Assembly (NCBI GenBank): GCA_030066085.1
Contig: JASJCI010000036.1
Coordinates: 62,001 to 126,000 of the forward strand
From: Gammaproteobacteria bacterium
Lineage (GTDB): Bacteria > Pseudomonadota > Gammaproteobacteria > GCA-001735895
DNA: 64,000 nucleotides
Direction of reading: 5' to 3'
In this document: one piece after another, positions 31,879 through 41,166 of the stretch
Layout of the letters: each line of letters starts with the position of its first letter
How positions within the stretch are numbered: the first letter of the stretch is position 1
The notes under the pieces: model-generated
What the model saw: only the letters and a program-made list of their open reading frames with translations
Databases searched by the model: none
Told to the model about the DNA's origin: nothing
Made by a program: the position numbers and the translations under genes

Positions 31879-33291
31879 TCAGCGCAGGGAAAAACCCATG
31901 TTGTCGGCGACGATGAAAATGCGCCGACAACTCTCTGCGAGACGTTCGCCAAGTCGCCCGAGGTCGTGATTATCGGCCAGCAACCGGCCATGCCGCTTCA
32001 TAATCCGGCCACCAACCAGCACCGTGTCCACATTACCCTGGTGCGCGTGGCTGACGATGGTTTGCACCGGGTCGATGGCCGGCAGCAGATTAAGGTCATC
32101 CCTGCGCACTAGCAGGATATCGGCCTGTTTACCTGGCGTCAGCGACCCCGTGCGACTCTCGAGTCCGAGCGCCCTGGCATTGTTGATGGTCGCCCACTCG
32201 AGCGCGTCTATCGGCGTACACCAGAGATCGCCGGCCGTCGGCACGGAATCGATATCGGGCCTACCGACCTGCTCGCGCGCTCCGTCGGGGTCCCAGGCCG
32301 CCATCGAATCGAAGGCGTTGTGCAACGACAGCGCGCTGCGCATGCAATCAAACATGGATCCCGCGACATCAATCTCTGTATCGATCGCGATCGACGGTTT
32401 GCCGCCCGCGCGGATCACGCCAGCAATCATCGGCGGTTTCGGCACACCCACCTCGATCGCCGGGGTCGCGGTGATGGACGCGCCCTGGTCAACCAGCAGT
32501 CGAACCAGATCGTCATCGAAAAAATTAGCGTGCACGGCGTTGTGGCGCGGATCCATGAGCCCCTCGTCGACGAGAGTGCGGTAGCCACCAGGTGTTTTCC
32601 AATCACCGCCACCCCAGACGTGTGCGCTGGTCATCAGGTCCAGCTCGCGTGCCAGCGCGAAATCGTGGCGGTTGACGTCAAGACTACCGTAGTCGGGCCC
32701 GAGGATGCATAAGGCCAGGCTGACCAGGCCACTGTCATTGTCGGCGAAGCGGCCACAGCGCAGGCGCCGCGCCTCGGCGGCCGGGAACGGCAGGGTCGAG
32801 AAATGCGCTTCGCCGGGTTCGGGATTGGGCTTGGGTGTGCCGTGGCCGAAAACGGCCCGGATCCCCGAATCCTCCAGTGCCCTGATCGCCATGTCCGTGT
32901 GCTCCGGGGTGGCCGTGTTGTGGCACCAGTCCAGGATTGTCGTGCACCCGCCATCGAGCTGGTTGAGCGCACCCATCAGGGTGCCGATATAAATATCCTC
33001 AGGCTGGAAGTGCCGGGCGATCCGGCCAAGCAATACGTCAAAGTAAGTGCCATCGTCCCAGCTGGCACCCAGACCTCGCAACATGGTCTCCCAGGTATGG
33101 ATGTGGGCGTTGATCAACCCCGGCATGGCAATCATGCGGCCGGCGTCGATGACTTCCGCACTCGCAACGTCTATGCCGGGACGCACCTCGAGGATCGATT
33201 CGCCTTCGACCAGGATATCGCAGTCATCGATGACGCCAAGAACGGGATCCACACTGACGACCTGCGCGCCCCGGATCAGGGTTCTCGCCAT
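31879..33291 (-). CDS. Amidohydrolase (TrzA/AtzB/cytosine deaminase-like)
   Basis: A 470-residue amidohydrolase. After a beta-sandwich start (LIRGAQVVSVDPVLGVIDDCD) comes the metal motif INAHIHTWE with HxH. Further active-site segments are FGHGTPKPNPE, LMTSAHVWGGGDW with a His ligand, NAVHANFFDDDL and SIAIDTEIDVAG with the catalytic Asp, ending in the usual TPGKQADILLVRRDD. Members deaminate or dechlorinate N-heterocycles and related amines. I start at ATG 33291 because AGGGGGG lies a good distance upstream. The gene is bracketed by a half and a full copy of the MITE-like repeat. Substrate unknown. Confidence 0.9.
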   Translation of the reverse strand: MARTLIRGAQVVSVDPVLGVIDDCDILVEGESILEVRPGIDVASAEVIDAGRMIAMPGLINAHIHTWETMLRGLGASWDDGTYFDVLLGRIARHFQPEDIYIGTLMGALNQLDGGCTTILDWCHNTATPEHTDMAIRALEDSGIRAVFGHGTPKPNPEPGEAHFSTLPFPAAEARRLRCGRFADNDSGLVSLALCILGPDYGSLDVNRHDFALARELDLMTSAHVWGGGDWKTPGGYRTLVDEGLMDPRHNAVHANFFDDDLVRLLVDQGASITATPAIEVGVPKPPMIAGVIRAGGKPSIAIDTEIDVAGSMFDCMRSALSLHNAFDSMAAWDPDGAREQVGRPDIDSVPTAGDLWCTPIDALEWATINNARALGLESRTGSLTPGKQADILLVRRDDLNLLPAIDPVQTIVSHAHQGNVDTVLVGGRIMKRHGRLLADNHDLGRLGERLAESCRRIFIVADNMGFSLR

Positions 33292-33315
33292 GATCAGCGA
33301 ACCCCCCTTCGGCAC

Positions 33316-33668
33316 GCAACAAAAATGCCCGCGCGACTGGCTAAAAATACGTTGGGAGAAATGCAGGGTATCATTGGCAAACGCCCACAGGTACGGGATT
33401 ACTGCGTAATATACCAGTCCTTTGATCAGGACAGGGTCAGGAAGCTCCGGGACAGTCGGAGAAAGTGGCCAGTACTTCCTCGAAGATTTTCGAGCTGCCT
33501 GACCAGCTTGTGGACATGATCCAGAACCTGTTCATGTGCAGCCTTGCATCAAACGAAGCAACCGGGATCGCGCCTCCGATCCCTGGCGTGTGAAAAATTC
33601 TGGAGCTCCGGCAAACCGCAATGGACTGCCAGTAATTAGCTAACGCGGCTATCGACTTGGGTAGGCGA
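33316..33668. other. Intergenic region with possible small-ORF remnant
   Basis: About 350 bases without a clear gene. On the plus strand a frame open from about 33430 to the stop ending at 33594 reads ASTSSKIFELPDQLVDMIQNL and looks protein-like, but its best start (GTG at about 33467) has a poorly spaced ribosome site. It could be a small protein or the end of a lost gene. Nothing else is seen. Confidence 0.25.
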
Positions 33669-33693
33669 AAAAATGGTGGCTACGCCCTGATTT
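33669..33693 (-). repeat. Duplicated 3' end of tRNA-Met
   Basis: These 25 bases are identical to 33853-33877, which cover the CCA end and part of the T-arm of the complete tRNA-Met plus five flanking bases. Just beyond, a degenerate T-arm (ATTTAAAGGG) can still be followed, so this is a tRNA 3' fragment 184 bases from its parent. The MITE-like repeat lies between the two. Confidence 0.7.
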
Positions 33694-33726
33694 AAAGGGA
33701 CTAGTAAGGATCCTAGGGCATAGAGG

Positions 33727-33857
33727 TTTTTTGGGCGTCGTGAGGGCGTCGAGCGCAAGGCGGATTTTTTTGTGAAGGCGCGAGCATACAAGCCAGTATG
33801 TGAGCGTCTCGCAAAAAAATCCAACGCCGCGATCGACGTGCTCACGGCGTCCAAAAA
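33727..33857. repeat. Long imperfect palindrome, MITE-like repeat (full copy)
   Basis: A 131-base unit. The left end TTTTTTGGGCGTCGTGAG pairs with the right end CTCACGGCGTCCAAAAA. Internally, GGATTTTTTTGTGAAGGCGC pairs with the GCGTCTCGCAAAAAAATCC side and the centre is ATACAAGCCAGTAT. The whole unit can fold into one long hairpin. The right end abuts the CCA of tRNA-Met. A relative lies at 49788-49917. Confidence 0.75.
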
Positions 33858-33934
33858 TGGTGGCTACGCCCTGATTTGAACAGGGGACCCCATCATTATG
33901 AGTGATGTGCTCTAACCAACTGAGCTACGTAGCC
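33858..33934 (-). tRNA. tRNA-Met (CAT), elongator type
   Basis: Read on the minus strand: acceptor GGCTACG pairs with CGTAGCC, the D-arm is GCTCAGTTGGTTAGAGC, the anticodon loop is ACTCATAAT with CAT, the T-arm is CCCTGTTCAAATCAGGG, and CCA is encoded. The G-C start pair and loop indicate elongator tRNA-Met rather than initiator. It stands alone, with a MITE-like repeat right at its 3' end. Confidence 0.97.
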
Positions 33935-34303
33935 ATCGCGAAACCGCGCGCCGGATTGCCCGGCTTCGAAGAGCGCGCGATTTTCGCGTGAACGCCGCTT
34001 GCTGTCAAGCAGGCGCCCGCCATTCGACCCGCTCATGCAGTCCATCGTTCCGTGGCAAATATCACCGGGCGACTCTCCACCGAGCCGGGTGTTGCCGCCC
34101 CGGTGCTGCACGAGCCCGGGCGGAACTCCGCCGCCTGACTCACGAATTCCGCCCCGCCCCTACGCGGCGCTTCGCCTGGTCGTAAGCACCCCTGCCCGCT
34201 CAATGCCGGTGCGAGCGCATTGGCGAATTGATTTGGCGCGAAATCTGGGATACCTTGCGGTCAAAACCAATAATCAAAATAAAGACTGGAGGGAGCGCAC
34301 ACC
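33935..34303. other. Spacer upstream of the polyamine-type transporter operon
   Basis: About 370 bases between the divergent tRNA-Met and ABC operon with no recognised gene. It must hold both promoters; none is obvious. GGAGGGAG lies just before the ATG at 34304. Confidence 0.4.
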
Positions 34304-35404
34304 ATGCCCGCTAACGGCGAGGTGCCGGCCATTCGGGTTGAAGAAGTCGACAAGATCTTCGGTAACGATGCCGATCGGGTCGTCGCCCTCAACCGGGTAT
34401 CGGTCGCCATCGAAGAAAACGAGTTTTTCACCCTGCTCGGACCCTCGGGTTGCGGCAAGACGACCCTGCTGCGCCTGATTGCCGGTTTCGAGCAACCGAC
34501 CGCGGGCCGTATCCTGCTGCAGGACGACGATATCACGCGGCTTGCGCCCTACGATCGCCCGGTCAATACCGTGTTCCAGAACTACGCGCTGTTCCCGCAC
34601 ATGACGGTCGAACAGAACATCGCGTTTGCTCTCGAGATGCTCGAGAAACCGGCGGCCGAGATCGATCAAACCGTCACCGATATGCTGCGCCTGGTGCGCA
34701 TGGAGCAGCTGCGCGATCGCAGGGTCGACCAGATCTCCGGCGGCCAGCAGCAGCGCGTGGCGCTCGCGCGCGCGCTGGCACCGCATCCGCGCGTGCTGCT
34801 GCTCGACGAGCCCCTGTCGGCGCTCGACTACAAGCTGCGCAAGGACATGCAGATCGAACTCAAGCGACTGCAGCACGAGACCGGTATCACGTTCATCTTC
34901 GTTACCCACGACCAGGAAGAAGCACTGACCATGTCGGACCGGGTCGCGGTCATGAACGATGGTAATATCCTGCAGGTTGGTCCGCCGCACGAAATCTACG
35001 ATCACCCCAGCGAACGATTCGTCGCCGACTTCATCGGCGATACCAACTTCCTGCCGGCCGATATCATCGAACGCGGCGGCGACGCCGTGTCCTGCCGTCT
35101 CGAGTCGGGGGAAGTGCTCGCGGTACCTGCCGGTGTCGATCTGCCCGATCACGACCGGGTGACGCTCGCGATTCGCCCGGAGCAGGTCACCCTGTGCGAG
35201 ACAGCCGGGGACGCAACCCTGCAGGGTACGCTGCAGGACGCGGTTTACATCGGCACCGATACGCACTATCGCATCCGCCTCGCCGACGACAGCCTGTTTA
35301 CCGCGCGCGTGCAAAATGCGCGCGGGCGCGCGCAACTGTTCGAGAGCGGCGATCGGCTCGGCATCCGGCTCGACCCGGAACACGTACAGTTGCTGAAGGA
35401 CTGA
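34304..35404 (+). CDS. potA: Polyamine-type ABC transporter ATP-binding protein
   Basis: A 366-residue ATPase. Walker A is GPSGCGKTT (46-54), the signature [15 protein letters not shown], Walker [14 protein letters not shown]-loop VTHDQEEAL. The C-terminal TOBE-type domain ([24 protein letters not shown]) is usual in the PotA/FbpC-like CUT1-type group. It energises uptake through the two permeases just downstream. First gene of a four-gene operon; spacing to the next gene is only three bases. Polyamine specificity is inferred from the operon order and the family of all four proteins. Confidence 0.93.
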   Translation: MPANGEVPAIRVEEVDKIFGNDADRVVALNRVSVAIEENEFFTLLGPSGCGKTTLLRLIAGFEQPTAGRILLQDDDITRLAPYDRPVNTVFQNYALFPHMTVEQNIAFALEMLEKPAAEIDQTVTDMLRLVRMEQLRDRRVDQISGGQQQRVALARALAPHPRVLLLDEPLSALDYKLRKDMQIELKRLQHETGITFIFVTHDQEEALTMSDRVAVMNDGNILQVGPPHEIYDHPSERFVADFIGDTNFLPADIIERGGDAVSCRLESGEVLAVPAGVDLPDHDRVTLAIRPEQVTLCETAGDATLQGTLQDAVYIGTDTHYRIRLADDSLFTARVQNARGRAQLFESGDRLGIRLDPEHVQLLKD

Positions 35405-35407
35405 AGC

Positions 35408-36343
35408 GTGGCATCGGTTTCGCCCTACTCCAACGCGCCGGTACTCGACCTCGAGGCCCTGGCGCGGCGGCGCGAGGTCAAGACCAACGTCCTGCTGACC
35501 GTACCGGCACTGACGGTGCTGGTCGCGGCCGCGTCCGGGCCGCTGCTGATCATGCTGATCTTTTCCTTCCTGACGCCGGGCGATTACGGCGGCGTGAAGT
35601 GGGAACTGTCCTTCGACGCCTGGTTCCAGGTCGTCTTGCACCGGGACATCTTCGACGACACCATCTCGCTTGCCGACGCGCACCTGTCGATCCTGTGGCG
35701 TTCGGTCAAGCTGTCGTTCCTGACGACACTGGTGGCCTTCATTCTCGGCTTTCCGACGGCCTACTTTATTGCCACGCGACCGCCCGAAACGCGCAATATC
35801 TGGCTGTTCCTGGTCACCATCCCGTTCTGGACCAACCTGCTGATTCGCACCTTCGCGATCCTGGAAATCATCCGCAACCAGGGCGTGATCAACTCCGCCC
35901 TGCTCGGCATGGGTCTGATCGACGCACCGCTGGACATGCTGTACACCGACATAGCGATCCTGCTCGGCATGACCTACGTCTACATCCCGCTGATGATCCT
36001 GCCGATCTATGCGTCGATGGAGCGGCTCGACTTCCGCCTGGTCGAAGCCGGTTACGACCTCTACGCCAGCCGCTGGAAAGTGCTCAAGCGAATCATCCTG
36101 CCGCTGGTCAAACCCGGCGTGATCGCCGGCTCCATCCTGGTGTTCATCCCGTCCCTCGGCGCCTACGTCACGCCGCGGGTGCTCGGTGGCGGCAAGAACC
36201 TGATGCTCGGCAACCTGATCGAACTGCAGTTCGGCCAGGGGCGCAACTGGCCGCTGGGCGCCGCGCTGTCGCTGACCCTGCTGGTCATCGTCATGTTCGC
36301 GCTGATCTTCTACGTCCGCAGCGCCCAGCGAGAGACGCACTGA
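35408..36343 (+). CDS. potB: Polyamine-type ABC transporter permease (PotB-like)
   Basis: A 311-residue inner membrane permease starting with GTG three bases after the ATPase gene. About six hydrophobic segments are visible, beginning TVPALTVLVAAASGPLLIML and ending SLTLLVIVMFALIFYV. The coupling EAA-like loop is VEAGYDLYASRWKVLKRIILPLVKPG. The pattern TAYFIATRPPETRNIWLFLVTIPFWTNLLIRTFA is typical of PotB/PotH. It pairs with the following PotC-like permease, whose start is one base past its stop. Confidence 0.92.
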   Translation: MASVSPYSNAPVLDLEALARRREVKTNVLLTVPALTVLVAAASGPLLIMLIFSFLTPGDYGGVKWELSFDAWFQVVLHRDIFDDTISLADAHLSILWRSVKLSFLTTLVAFILGFPTAYFIATRPPETRNIWLFLVTIPFWTNLLIRTFAILEIIRNQGVINSALLGMGLIDAPLDMLYTDIAILLGMTYVYIPLMILPIYASMERLDFRLVEAGYDLYASRWKVLKRIILPLVKPGVIAGSILVFIPSLGAYVTPRVLGGGKNLMLGNLIELQFGQGRNWPLGAALSLTLLVIVMFALIFYVRSAQRETH

Positions 36344-36344
36344 G

Positions 36345-37160
36345 ATGGCGGTCGCACGGCAAAAACCTTTCGTCATCCGGCACATGCCGGGATTCCCGAC
36401 GCTCGCGATCGTGTGCTTTTTTGCGCTCTACATGCCGCTGGTGCCACTGGTCATCTATTCCTTCAATGCCGGCAACAACATCGCGCTGTGGGAAGGTATT
36501 TCGTTTCGCTGGTATGTCGCCGCGTGGGACAACGAACTGGTCAAGGCAGCCGCGGTGCGTTCACTGGTGGTCGCCAGTTTTGCGTCATTTTTCGCCACCA
36601 TCCTCGCCACCATGGCGGCGCTCGGGACCACGCGCACCCGGGCTTACCGCGGCCAGACGACGATCTACGCGTTGATCAACCAGCCGCTGATGGTGCCCGA
36701 AATCGTGACCGCGGTAGCGCTGCTGATCCTGTTCGCGATGATCAAGGAAGCTACCGGCTATCACGGCTACGCCTACCTGATCATCGCCCACACCGCGTTT
36801 TGCATTCCGTTTGCCTACCTGCCGATTCGAGCGCGCCTCGAGGGCATGGACAAGACCCTGGAAACTGCCGCGGCCGACCTGTACGCACGACCCTGGCCAA
36901 CTTTTCGCCGGGTTACACTGCCGCTGATGTTGCCGGGAATTTTTGCCGGCGCAATGCTGGCTTTTGTCATCTCACTCGACGACGTCGTCATCACCGAGTT
37001 CGTCAAGTCGGCCGGCCAGGATACCCTGCCGACCTACATGCTCGGCCAGTTGCGACGCGTCATCACGCCCGAGATCAACGCAATCTCGAGCGTGTTGTTA
37101 CTGATCTCGGTGATCCTGGTAACCCTGATCTTCTTTCTCAGCCGCAACAAAACGGCATGA
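36345..37160 (+). CDS. potC: Polyamine-type ABC transporter permease (PotC-like)
   Basis: A 271-residue permease with an N-terminal helix (LAIVCFFALYMPLVPLVIYSF), the coupling loop ETAAADLYARPWPTFRRVTLPLMLPG and the PotC/PotI-like segment SLDDVVITEFVKSAGQDTLPTYM. VKAAAVRSLVVASFASFFATILA is the second helix. Forms a heterodimer with the PotB-like protein in the inner membrane. It starts one base after the PotB stop and is followed after 16 bases by the binding-protein gene. Confidence 0.92.
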   Translation: MAVARQKPFVIRHMPGFPTLAIVCFFALYMPLVPLVIYSFNAGNNIALWEGISFRWYVAAWDNELVKAAAVRSLVVASFASFFATILATMAALGTTRTRAYRGQTTIYALINQPLMVPEIVTAVALLILFAMIKEATGYHGYAYLIIAHTAFCIPFAYLPIRARLEGMDKTLETAAADLYARPWPTFRRVTLPLMLPGIFAGAMLAFVISLDDVVITEFVKSAGQDTLPTYMLGQLRRVITPEINAISSVLLLISVILVTLIFFLSRNKTA

Positions 37161-37176
37161 CCAACCGGAGGTACCC

Positions 37177-38208
37177 ATGAAAACCTTTGTAACAACCTTC
37201 CTGAGCAGCCTGCTGGTGTTTGCCAGCGGTACCGCGCTGGCGGCGGGCGAGCTCAACCTGTTCAACTGGGGTAACTACACCAATCCCAAGCTGATCGAGA
37301 AATTCGAGAAGGAGCACGGCGTCAAGGTAACGATTACCGACTACGACTCGAACGAAACCGCGCTGGCCAAGGTTCGCGCCGGCGGCCACGGTTTCGATCT
37401 CGCGGTGCCGTCGCACTCGCACCTGCCGATCTGGATTTCCGAGGGCCTGCTCGCCAATCCGCGTGTCGACCAGATGGAGAACTTCAAGCACGTCTCGGAG
37501 CAGTGGCGCAATCCCGACTGGGATCCGGGCCGCCAGTACAGCGCACCCTGGCAGTGGGGCAGTGTCGGCGTGGTCGTGGATACCTCGGTGTATGACGGCG
37601 ACATCAACACCGCCGCAATCGTGCTCGATCCGCCGCAGGAACTGATCGGCAAAATCAACGTCGCGCCCGAGATGCTGGACGTCATCCACACCACCGTGCT
37701 GTACGTCGGCGGCGAAGTCTGCACCACCGACAAGGCCGTGCTGCGCAAGGTGCGCGACAAGCTGGTCGAGGCCAAGCCGAAGTGGAAGTCGATGGACTAC
37801 GGTATCATCGAAAAATTCGCCGGTCGCGACCTGGCCGCATCGCTGTACTGGAACGGCGCCGCGTTTCGTGCGCGACTGAAAAACCCGGACGTGCGTTACG
37901 GTTACCCGCGCGAGGGTTACTCGCTGTGGGCCGACGCGGTGGTACTGCTGAAGGACGCCAAGAACGTCGACAACGCGAAGAAATTCCTGAACTTCATCAT
38001 GGCGCCCGAGAATGCGGCGCTGATCTCGGAATTCGCGCGTTATGCCAACAGCATCGACGGTTCGGAAAAGTACATGCCGCCAGACATGGCCACGGCGAAC
38101 GAAATCATCGTTCCCGACGAGTTCAAGTCTGCCGGGCAGTTCTACCCGACCTGTCCGCCGGCGGCGCAGAAGATGTACACCGCCATCTGGACCGAGCTGC
38201 AAAAATAG
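37177..38208 (+). CDS. Periplasmic binding protein of polyamine-type ABC transporter
   Basis: A 343-residue solute-binding protein. Signal peptide MKTFVTTFLSSLLVFASGTALA, likely cleaved before AGELNLFNW. The mature N-terminus (LNLFNWGNYTNPKLIEKFEKE, KVTITDYDSNETALAKVRAG, FDLAVPSHSHLP) is PotD-like, as is GYPREGYSLWADAVVLLKDAKN near residue 245. The PotD family binds putrescine or spermidine, but relatives bind other amines or amino-acid derivatives; the VPSHSH segment differs from the usual VPSxxY/F, so the ligand is uncertain. Last gene of the operon, followed by a terminator-like hairpin. Confidence 0.9.
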   Translation: MKTFVTTFLSSLLVFASGTALAAGELNLFNWGNYTNPKLIEKFEKEHGVKVTITDYDSNETALAKVRAGGHGFDLAVPSHSHLPIWISEGLLANPRVDQMENFKHVSEQWRNPDWDPGRQYSAPWQWGSVGVVVDTSVYDGDINTAAIVLDPPQELIGKINVAPEMLDVIHTTVLYVGGEVCTTDKAVLRKVRDKLVEAKPKWKSMDYGIIEKFAGRDLAASLYWNGAAFRARLKNPDVRYGYPREGYSLWADAVVLLKDAKNVDNAKKFLNFIMAPENAALISEFARYANSIDGSEKYMPPDMATANEIIVPDEFKSAGQFYPTCPPAAQKMYTAIWTELQK

Positions 38209-38219
38209 GCGCAGCCTGA

Positions 38220-38249
38220 CCGGGCGGCGCCAACGCCGCCCGGGCTTTC
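38220..38249 (+). terminator. Terminator-like hairpin after the binding-protein gene
   Basis: CCGGGCGGCG, a CCAA loop and the exact complementary CGCCGCCCGG, followed by GCTTTCC. A 10-bp GC-rich stem with a short T-run, placed between the binding-protein gene and the hydrolase gene. It may end or attenuate the transcript and let the binding protein be made in excess. Confidence 0.65.
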
Positions 38250-38270
38250 CTGCTTTACGGGAGGTTCACC

Positions 38271-39452
38271 TTGAGTCGAATCATGCAGGGCTTTCCGGTC
38301 GCTTCGAGTGACCGCGTGCCGTTAGAAGACTGGGACCGCGCACCCTGGAACCGCTGGAGTTTTCAGCACGTGCGCGAAATCGTGCCGACCGCGGAAGTCT
38401 GGCGCGGCACGGGTGAACCCTGGAACCTGCCGCAACAGCCGCGCGATTTTGGCGGCATCGAGTTCCGCGATGCCGATGGCGTGGCCAGGTCGCTGGCGGA
38501 TTTTTTCGTCGAACAATACACCGACGGCCTCATCGTGCTGCATCGCGGCGCGGTCGTGCACGAGAGTTACCATAACGGCATGACACCGCGCAGCCTGCAC
38601 CTGTCGCAGTCGGTAGCCAAGTCGGTAACCGCCTGTGTCGCCGGCGCGCTGGTCGGCCGCGGATTGCTCGACCCGGCGGCACGGATTACCGATTACCTGC
38701 CCGAGCTCGAGGCGACTGCCTACCGCGGCGCCACCCTGCGCAACGTGCTCGACATGTCGAGCGGCGTGCGTTACGTCGAGGATTACGAGGCACTGGATTC
38801 ACACATCGCGGCTACCGATATTGCCTGCGGCTGGAAACCACCGCGGCCAGGCTTCGATGCGCCGGCCTGTATCTGGGACCAGATCCTGACACTGACCGAG
38901 GCCGACTGCGCCCACGGTGAACGATTCAATTACCGCTCGATCGAGACCGACGTGATCGCGCACTGCATGGAGCGGGTCAGCGAAACGCGCCTGCCCGAGC
39001 TGATCAGCCGCGAGCTCTGGCAACCGCTGGGCTGCGAGGAAAGCGCCTGTTTCACGGTCGATCCGGCCGGCTATGCACTCGCCTGCGGTGGCCTGAACGC
39101 GAGCCTGCGCGACTATGCCCGCGTCGGCCTGATGCTGGCCAACGGCGGTTACGGCAACGGCCGGCAAATCGTGCCAGCGGCCTGGATCGAGGATACGCTG
39201 ACCTGCGACAACAACATGCATGACGAGGAGCGCAAGCGCGCGTTTCCCAACGGCGGTTACCGCAACCAGCTCTGGCTGCGCGACGTCGATACGCGGGTCA
39301 TGATGGCGCGCGGGGTATTCGGCCAGCTGATCTACGCCGACCCGGATCGCGAGCTCACGGTGATCATCCTGTCGAGCTGGCCCGAATTCACGTCGATCGA
39401 TCGCACGATCACCGCGCTCAACCTGATCGACGCCATCGCCGCCGACCTGTAA
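38271..39452 (+). CDS. Serine hydrolase, class C beta-lactamase / 6-aminohexanoate-dimer hydrolase fold
   Basis: A 393-residue penicillin-recognising-fold enzyme. Catalytic SxxK is Ser114-Val-Ala-Lys117 and the Tyr motif is Tyr221-Arg-Ser223 (NYRSIETD). The NylB-like start (WDRAPWNRWSFQHVREIVPTAE) and WLRDVDTRVMMARGVFGQLIY near the C-terminus match the 6-aminohexanoate-dimer hydrolase group of amide hydrolases. TTG 38271 is the start: GGGAGG precedes it by six bases, while the ATG at 38283 has none. No signal peptide, so cytoplasmic. Its place after a polyamine-type transporter suggests it cleaves an imported amide. Confidence 0.9.
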   Translation: MSRIMQGFPVASSDRVPLEDWDRAPWNRWSFQHVREIVPTAEVWRGTGEPWNLPQQPRDFGGIEFRDADGVARSLADFFVEQYTDGLIVLHRGAVVHESYHNGMTPRSLHLSQSVAKSVTACVAGALVGRGLLDPAARITDYLPELEATAYRGATLRNVLDMSSGVRYVEDYEALDSHIAATDIACGWKPPRPGFDAPACIWDQILTLTEADCAHGERFNYRSIETDVIAHCMERVSETRLPELISRELWQPLGCEESACFTVDPAGYALACGGLNASLRDYARVGLMLANGGYGNGRQIVPAAWIEDTLTCDNNMHDEERKRAFPNGGYRNQLWLRDVDTRVMMARGVFGQLIYADPDRELTVIILSSWPEFTSIDRTITALNLIDAIAADL

Positions 39453-39464
39453 ACCGTCCCCGAA

Positions 39465-40556
39465 TTAGACGTTGAAGCGGAAGTGGACGACGTCGGCTTC
39501 GCGCATCACGTAGTCCTTGCCCTCGAGGCGCCACTTGCCGGCGTCTTTCGCCCCCTGCTCGCCGCGGTTGGCGACAAAATCGTCGAAGGCGACGACCTCG
39601 GCACGAATAAAACCCTTTTCGAAATCGGTGTGGATGCGACCAGCCGCACGCGGAGCCGTGTCACCGACACGGATCGTCCACGCGCGCACTTCCTGCGGCC
39701 CGGCAGTAAAAAAGGTCTGTAACCCGAGCAGACGGTAACCGGCATGAATTACGCGGTCCAGGCCCGGCTCATCCAGGCCCATCTCCGCCAGGAACTCGGC
39801 AGCCTCTTCACCTTCGAGTTCGGCCAGGTCAGCCTCGATCGCGGCGCAGACCGCAACCACGCCGGCACTCTCGGCGGCGGCAAATTCGCGCAGGCGGTCA
39901 AGATGCGGATTGTTTTCAAACCCGTCCTCGGAGACGTTGGCAATGTAAAGCACGGGCTTGGCGGTAATCAGGTGCAGTTCTTTCATCCACGGTTTCTGCT
40001 GATCGTTCGGCTCGAAAGCCCGCGCGGGCTGGCCGGCCTCGACATGCGCCTGCACGGCAAGCAGGAATTCGTGTTTTGCCATGGCCTCCTTTTCGTGCGA
40101 CTTCGCCTGCTTGCCGGCGCGCTCGACCTGGCGACTGATCGACTCCATGTCAGCCAGCAACAGCTCGGTGTTGATCGTGTCGATATCGCTGAGCGGATCG
40201 ATCGCGTTGCTGACGTGGGCGATGTCGTCGTTCTCGAAGCAGCGCACCACGTGCGCTATCGCATCGGTCTCGCGGATGTGTCCGAGAAACTGGTTACCCA
40301 GGCCCTCGCCCTTCGAGGCGCCGGCCACCAGGCCAGCGATGTCGACGAACTCCATCGTTGTCGGTATCACTTTTTTCGGTTGCACGATATCAGCCAGCTG
40401 CTGCAGGCGCGCATCGGGTACTTCGACCACCCCCACGTTCGGGTCGATGGTGCAGAACGGATAGTTTTCGGCCGCGATTCCGGCCCTGGTCAGGGAGTTG
40501 AACAGCGTCGACTTGCCCACGTTGGGCAGACCGACGATGCCGCATTTGAAACCCAT
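39465..40556 (-). CDS. ychF: Redox-regulated ATPase YchF
   Basis: A 363-residue OBG-family P-loop protein. G1 is GLPNVGKST at the N-terminus, switch and G3 region [20 protein letters not shown], and the C-terminal TGS domain starts near [17 protein letters not shown]. The ending [21 protein letters not shown] and [16 protein letters not shown] is the YchF signature. It hydrolyses ATP rather than GTP and associates with ribosomes. It starts at the last base of the pth stop, so pth-ychF are coupled, as in most Gammaproteobacteria. Confidence 0.97.
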   Translation of the reverse strand: MGFKCGIVGLPNVGKSTLFNSLTRAGIAAENYPFCTIDPNVGVVEVPDARLQQLADIVQPKKVIPTTMEFVDIAGLVAGASKGEGLGNQFLGHIRETDAIAHVVRCFENDDIAHVSNAIDPLSDIDTINTELLLADMESISRQVERAGKQAKSHEKEAMAKHEFLLAVQAHVEAGQPARAFEPNDQQKPWMKELHLITAKPVLYIANVSEDGFENNPHLDRLREFAAAESAGVVAVCAAIEADLAELEGEEAAEFLAEMGLDEPGLDRVIHAGYRLLGLQTFFTAGPQEVRAWTIRVGDTAPRAAGRIHTDFEKGFIRAEVVAFDDFVANRGEQGAKDAGKWRLEGKDYVMREADVVHFRFNV

Positions 40557-41152
40557 TAGATATTCTCTCGGCTATGCAGGGCATGCATCGCTTTCTCGAT
40601 GTTGCCCTCGTAAATCAATGGCATCACGGCGAGCGTGTCGCGGTTGGCGTCGGCGATCGCCGCGCTATCAGCCTGCGACGGTTTGCGCAGCACGTAATTG
40701 ATGACCTTTTTGCTGTCGCCGGGATGACCGATGCCAATGCGAATGCGGAAAAAATCGCGGCTGCCGAGGTGACTGACGATATCGCGCAAGCCGTTGTGCC
40801 CGCCGTGTCCGCCGCCATACTTGATTCGGCTGGTGCCGGGCGGCAGATCGAGTTCGTCGTGCACGATCAACAGCTGCGCCGGCGTGAACTTGTAAAAACG
40901 CATCAACGCGCCCACCGCCTGGCCACTGCGATTCATGAAGGTCATCGGCTTGAGCAGGTGCACATCGCGCGCCAGCGGGCTGATCTTGCAGACGTCGCCG
41001 TGGTAACGCTTGTCGAAGCGGAAGGTCGCACCGGCATCGGCCGCGATCTCGTCGACCAGCCAGAATCCCGCGTTGTGGCGGGTGTCAACGTAATCGGCCC
41101 CGGGATTCCCGAGGCCGACTACAACGCGAATGTCCGCGGTCAGGGCCGCCAT
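40556..41152 (-). CDS. pth: Peptidyl-tRNA hydrolase
   Basis: A 198-residue enzyme that frees tRNA from dropped-off peptidyl-tRNA. Family motifs: [20 protein letters not shown] with the catalytic His, [40 protein letters not shown] with the catalytic Asp, and [17 protein letters not shown]. Length is normal. It lies between rplY (14-base gap) and ychF (overlapping stop/start), the conserved translation-linked cluster. Confidence 0.97.
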   Translation of the reverse strand: MAALTADIRVVVGLGNPGADYVDTRHNAGFWLVDEIAADAGATFRFDKRYHGDVCKISPLARDVHLLKPMTFMNRSGQAVGALMRFYKFTPAQLLIVHDELDLPPGTSRIKYGGGHGGHNGLRDIVSHLGSRDFFRIRIGIGHPGDSKKVINYVLRKPSQADSAAIADANRDTLAVMPLIYEGNIEKAMHALHSRENI

Positions 41153-41166
41153 GCCGTGTGGCCGCG

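Noticed and set aside
31774-33857. Composite transposon
   Set aside because: No transposase is present and one of the two bracketing repeats is only half a unit.
34274-36385. A 703-codon open frame opposite the ABC transporter genes
   Set aside because: It lies entirely antisense to the ATPase and permease genes with clear family motifs and shows no domain of its own. The same applies to long frames opposite uvrD, recG and the TPR gene.
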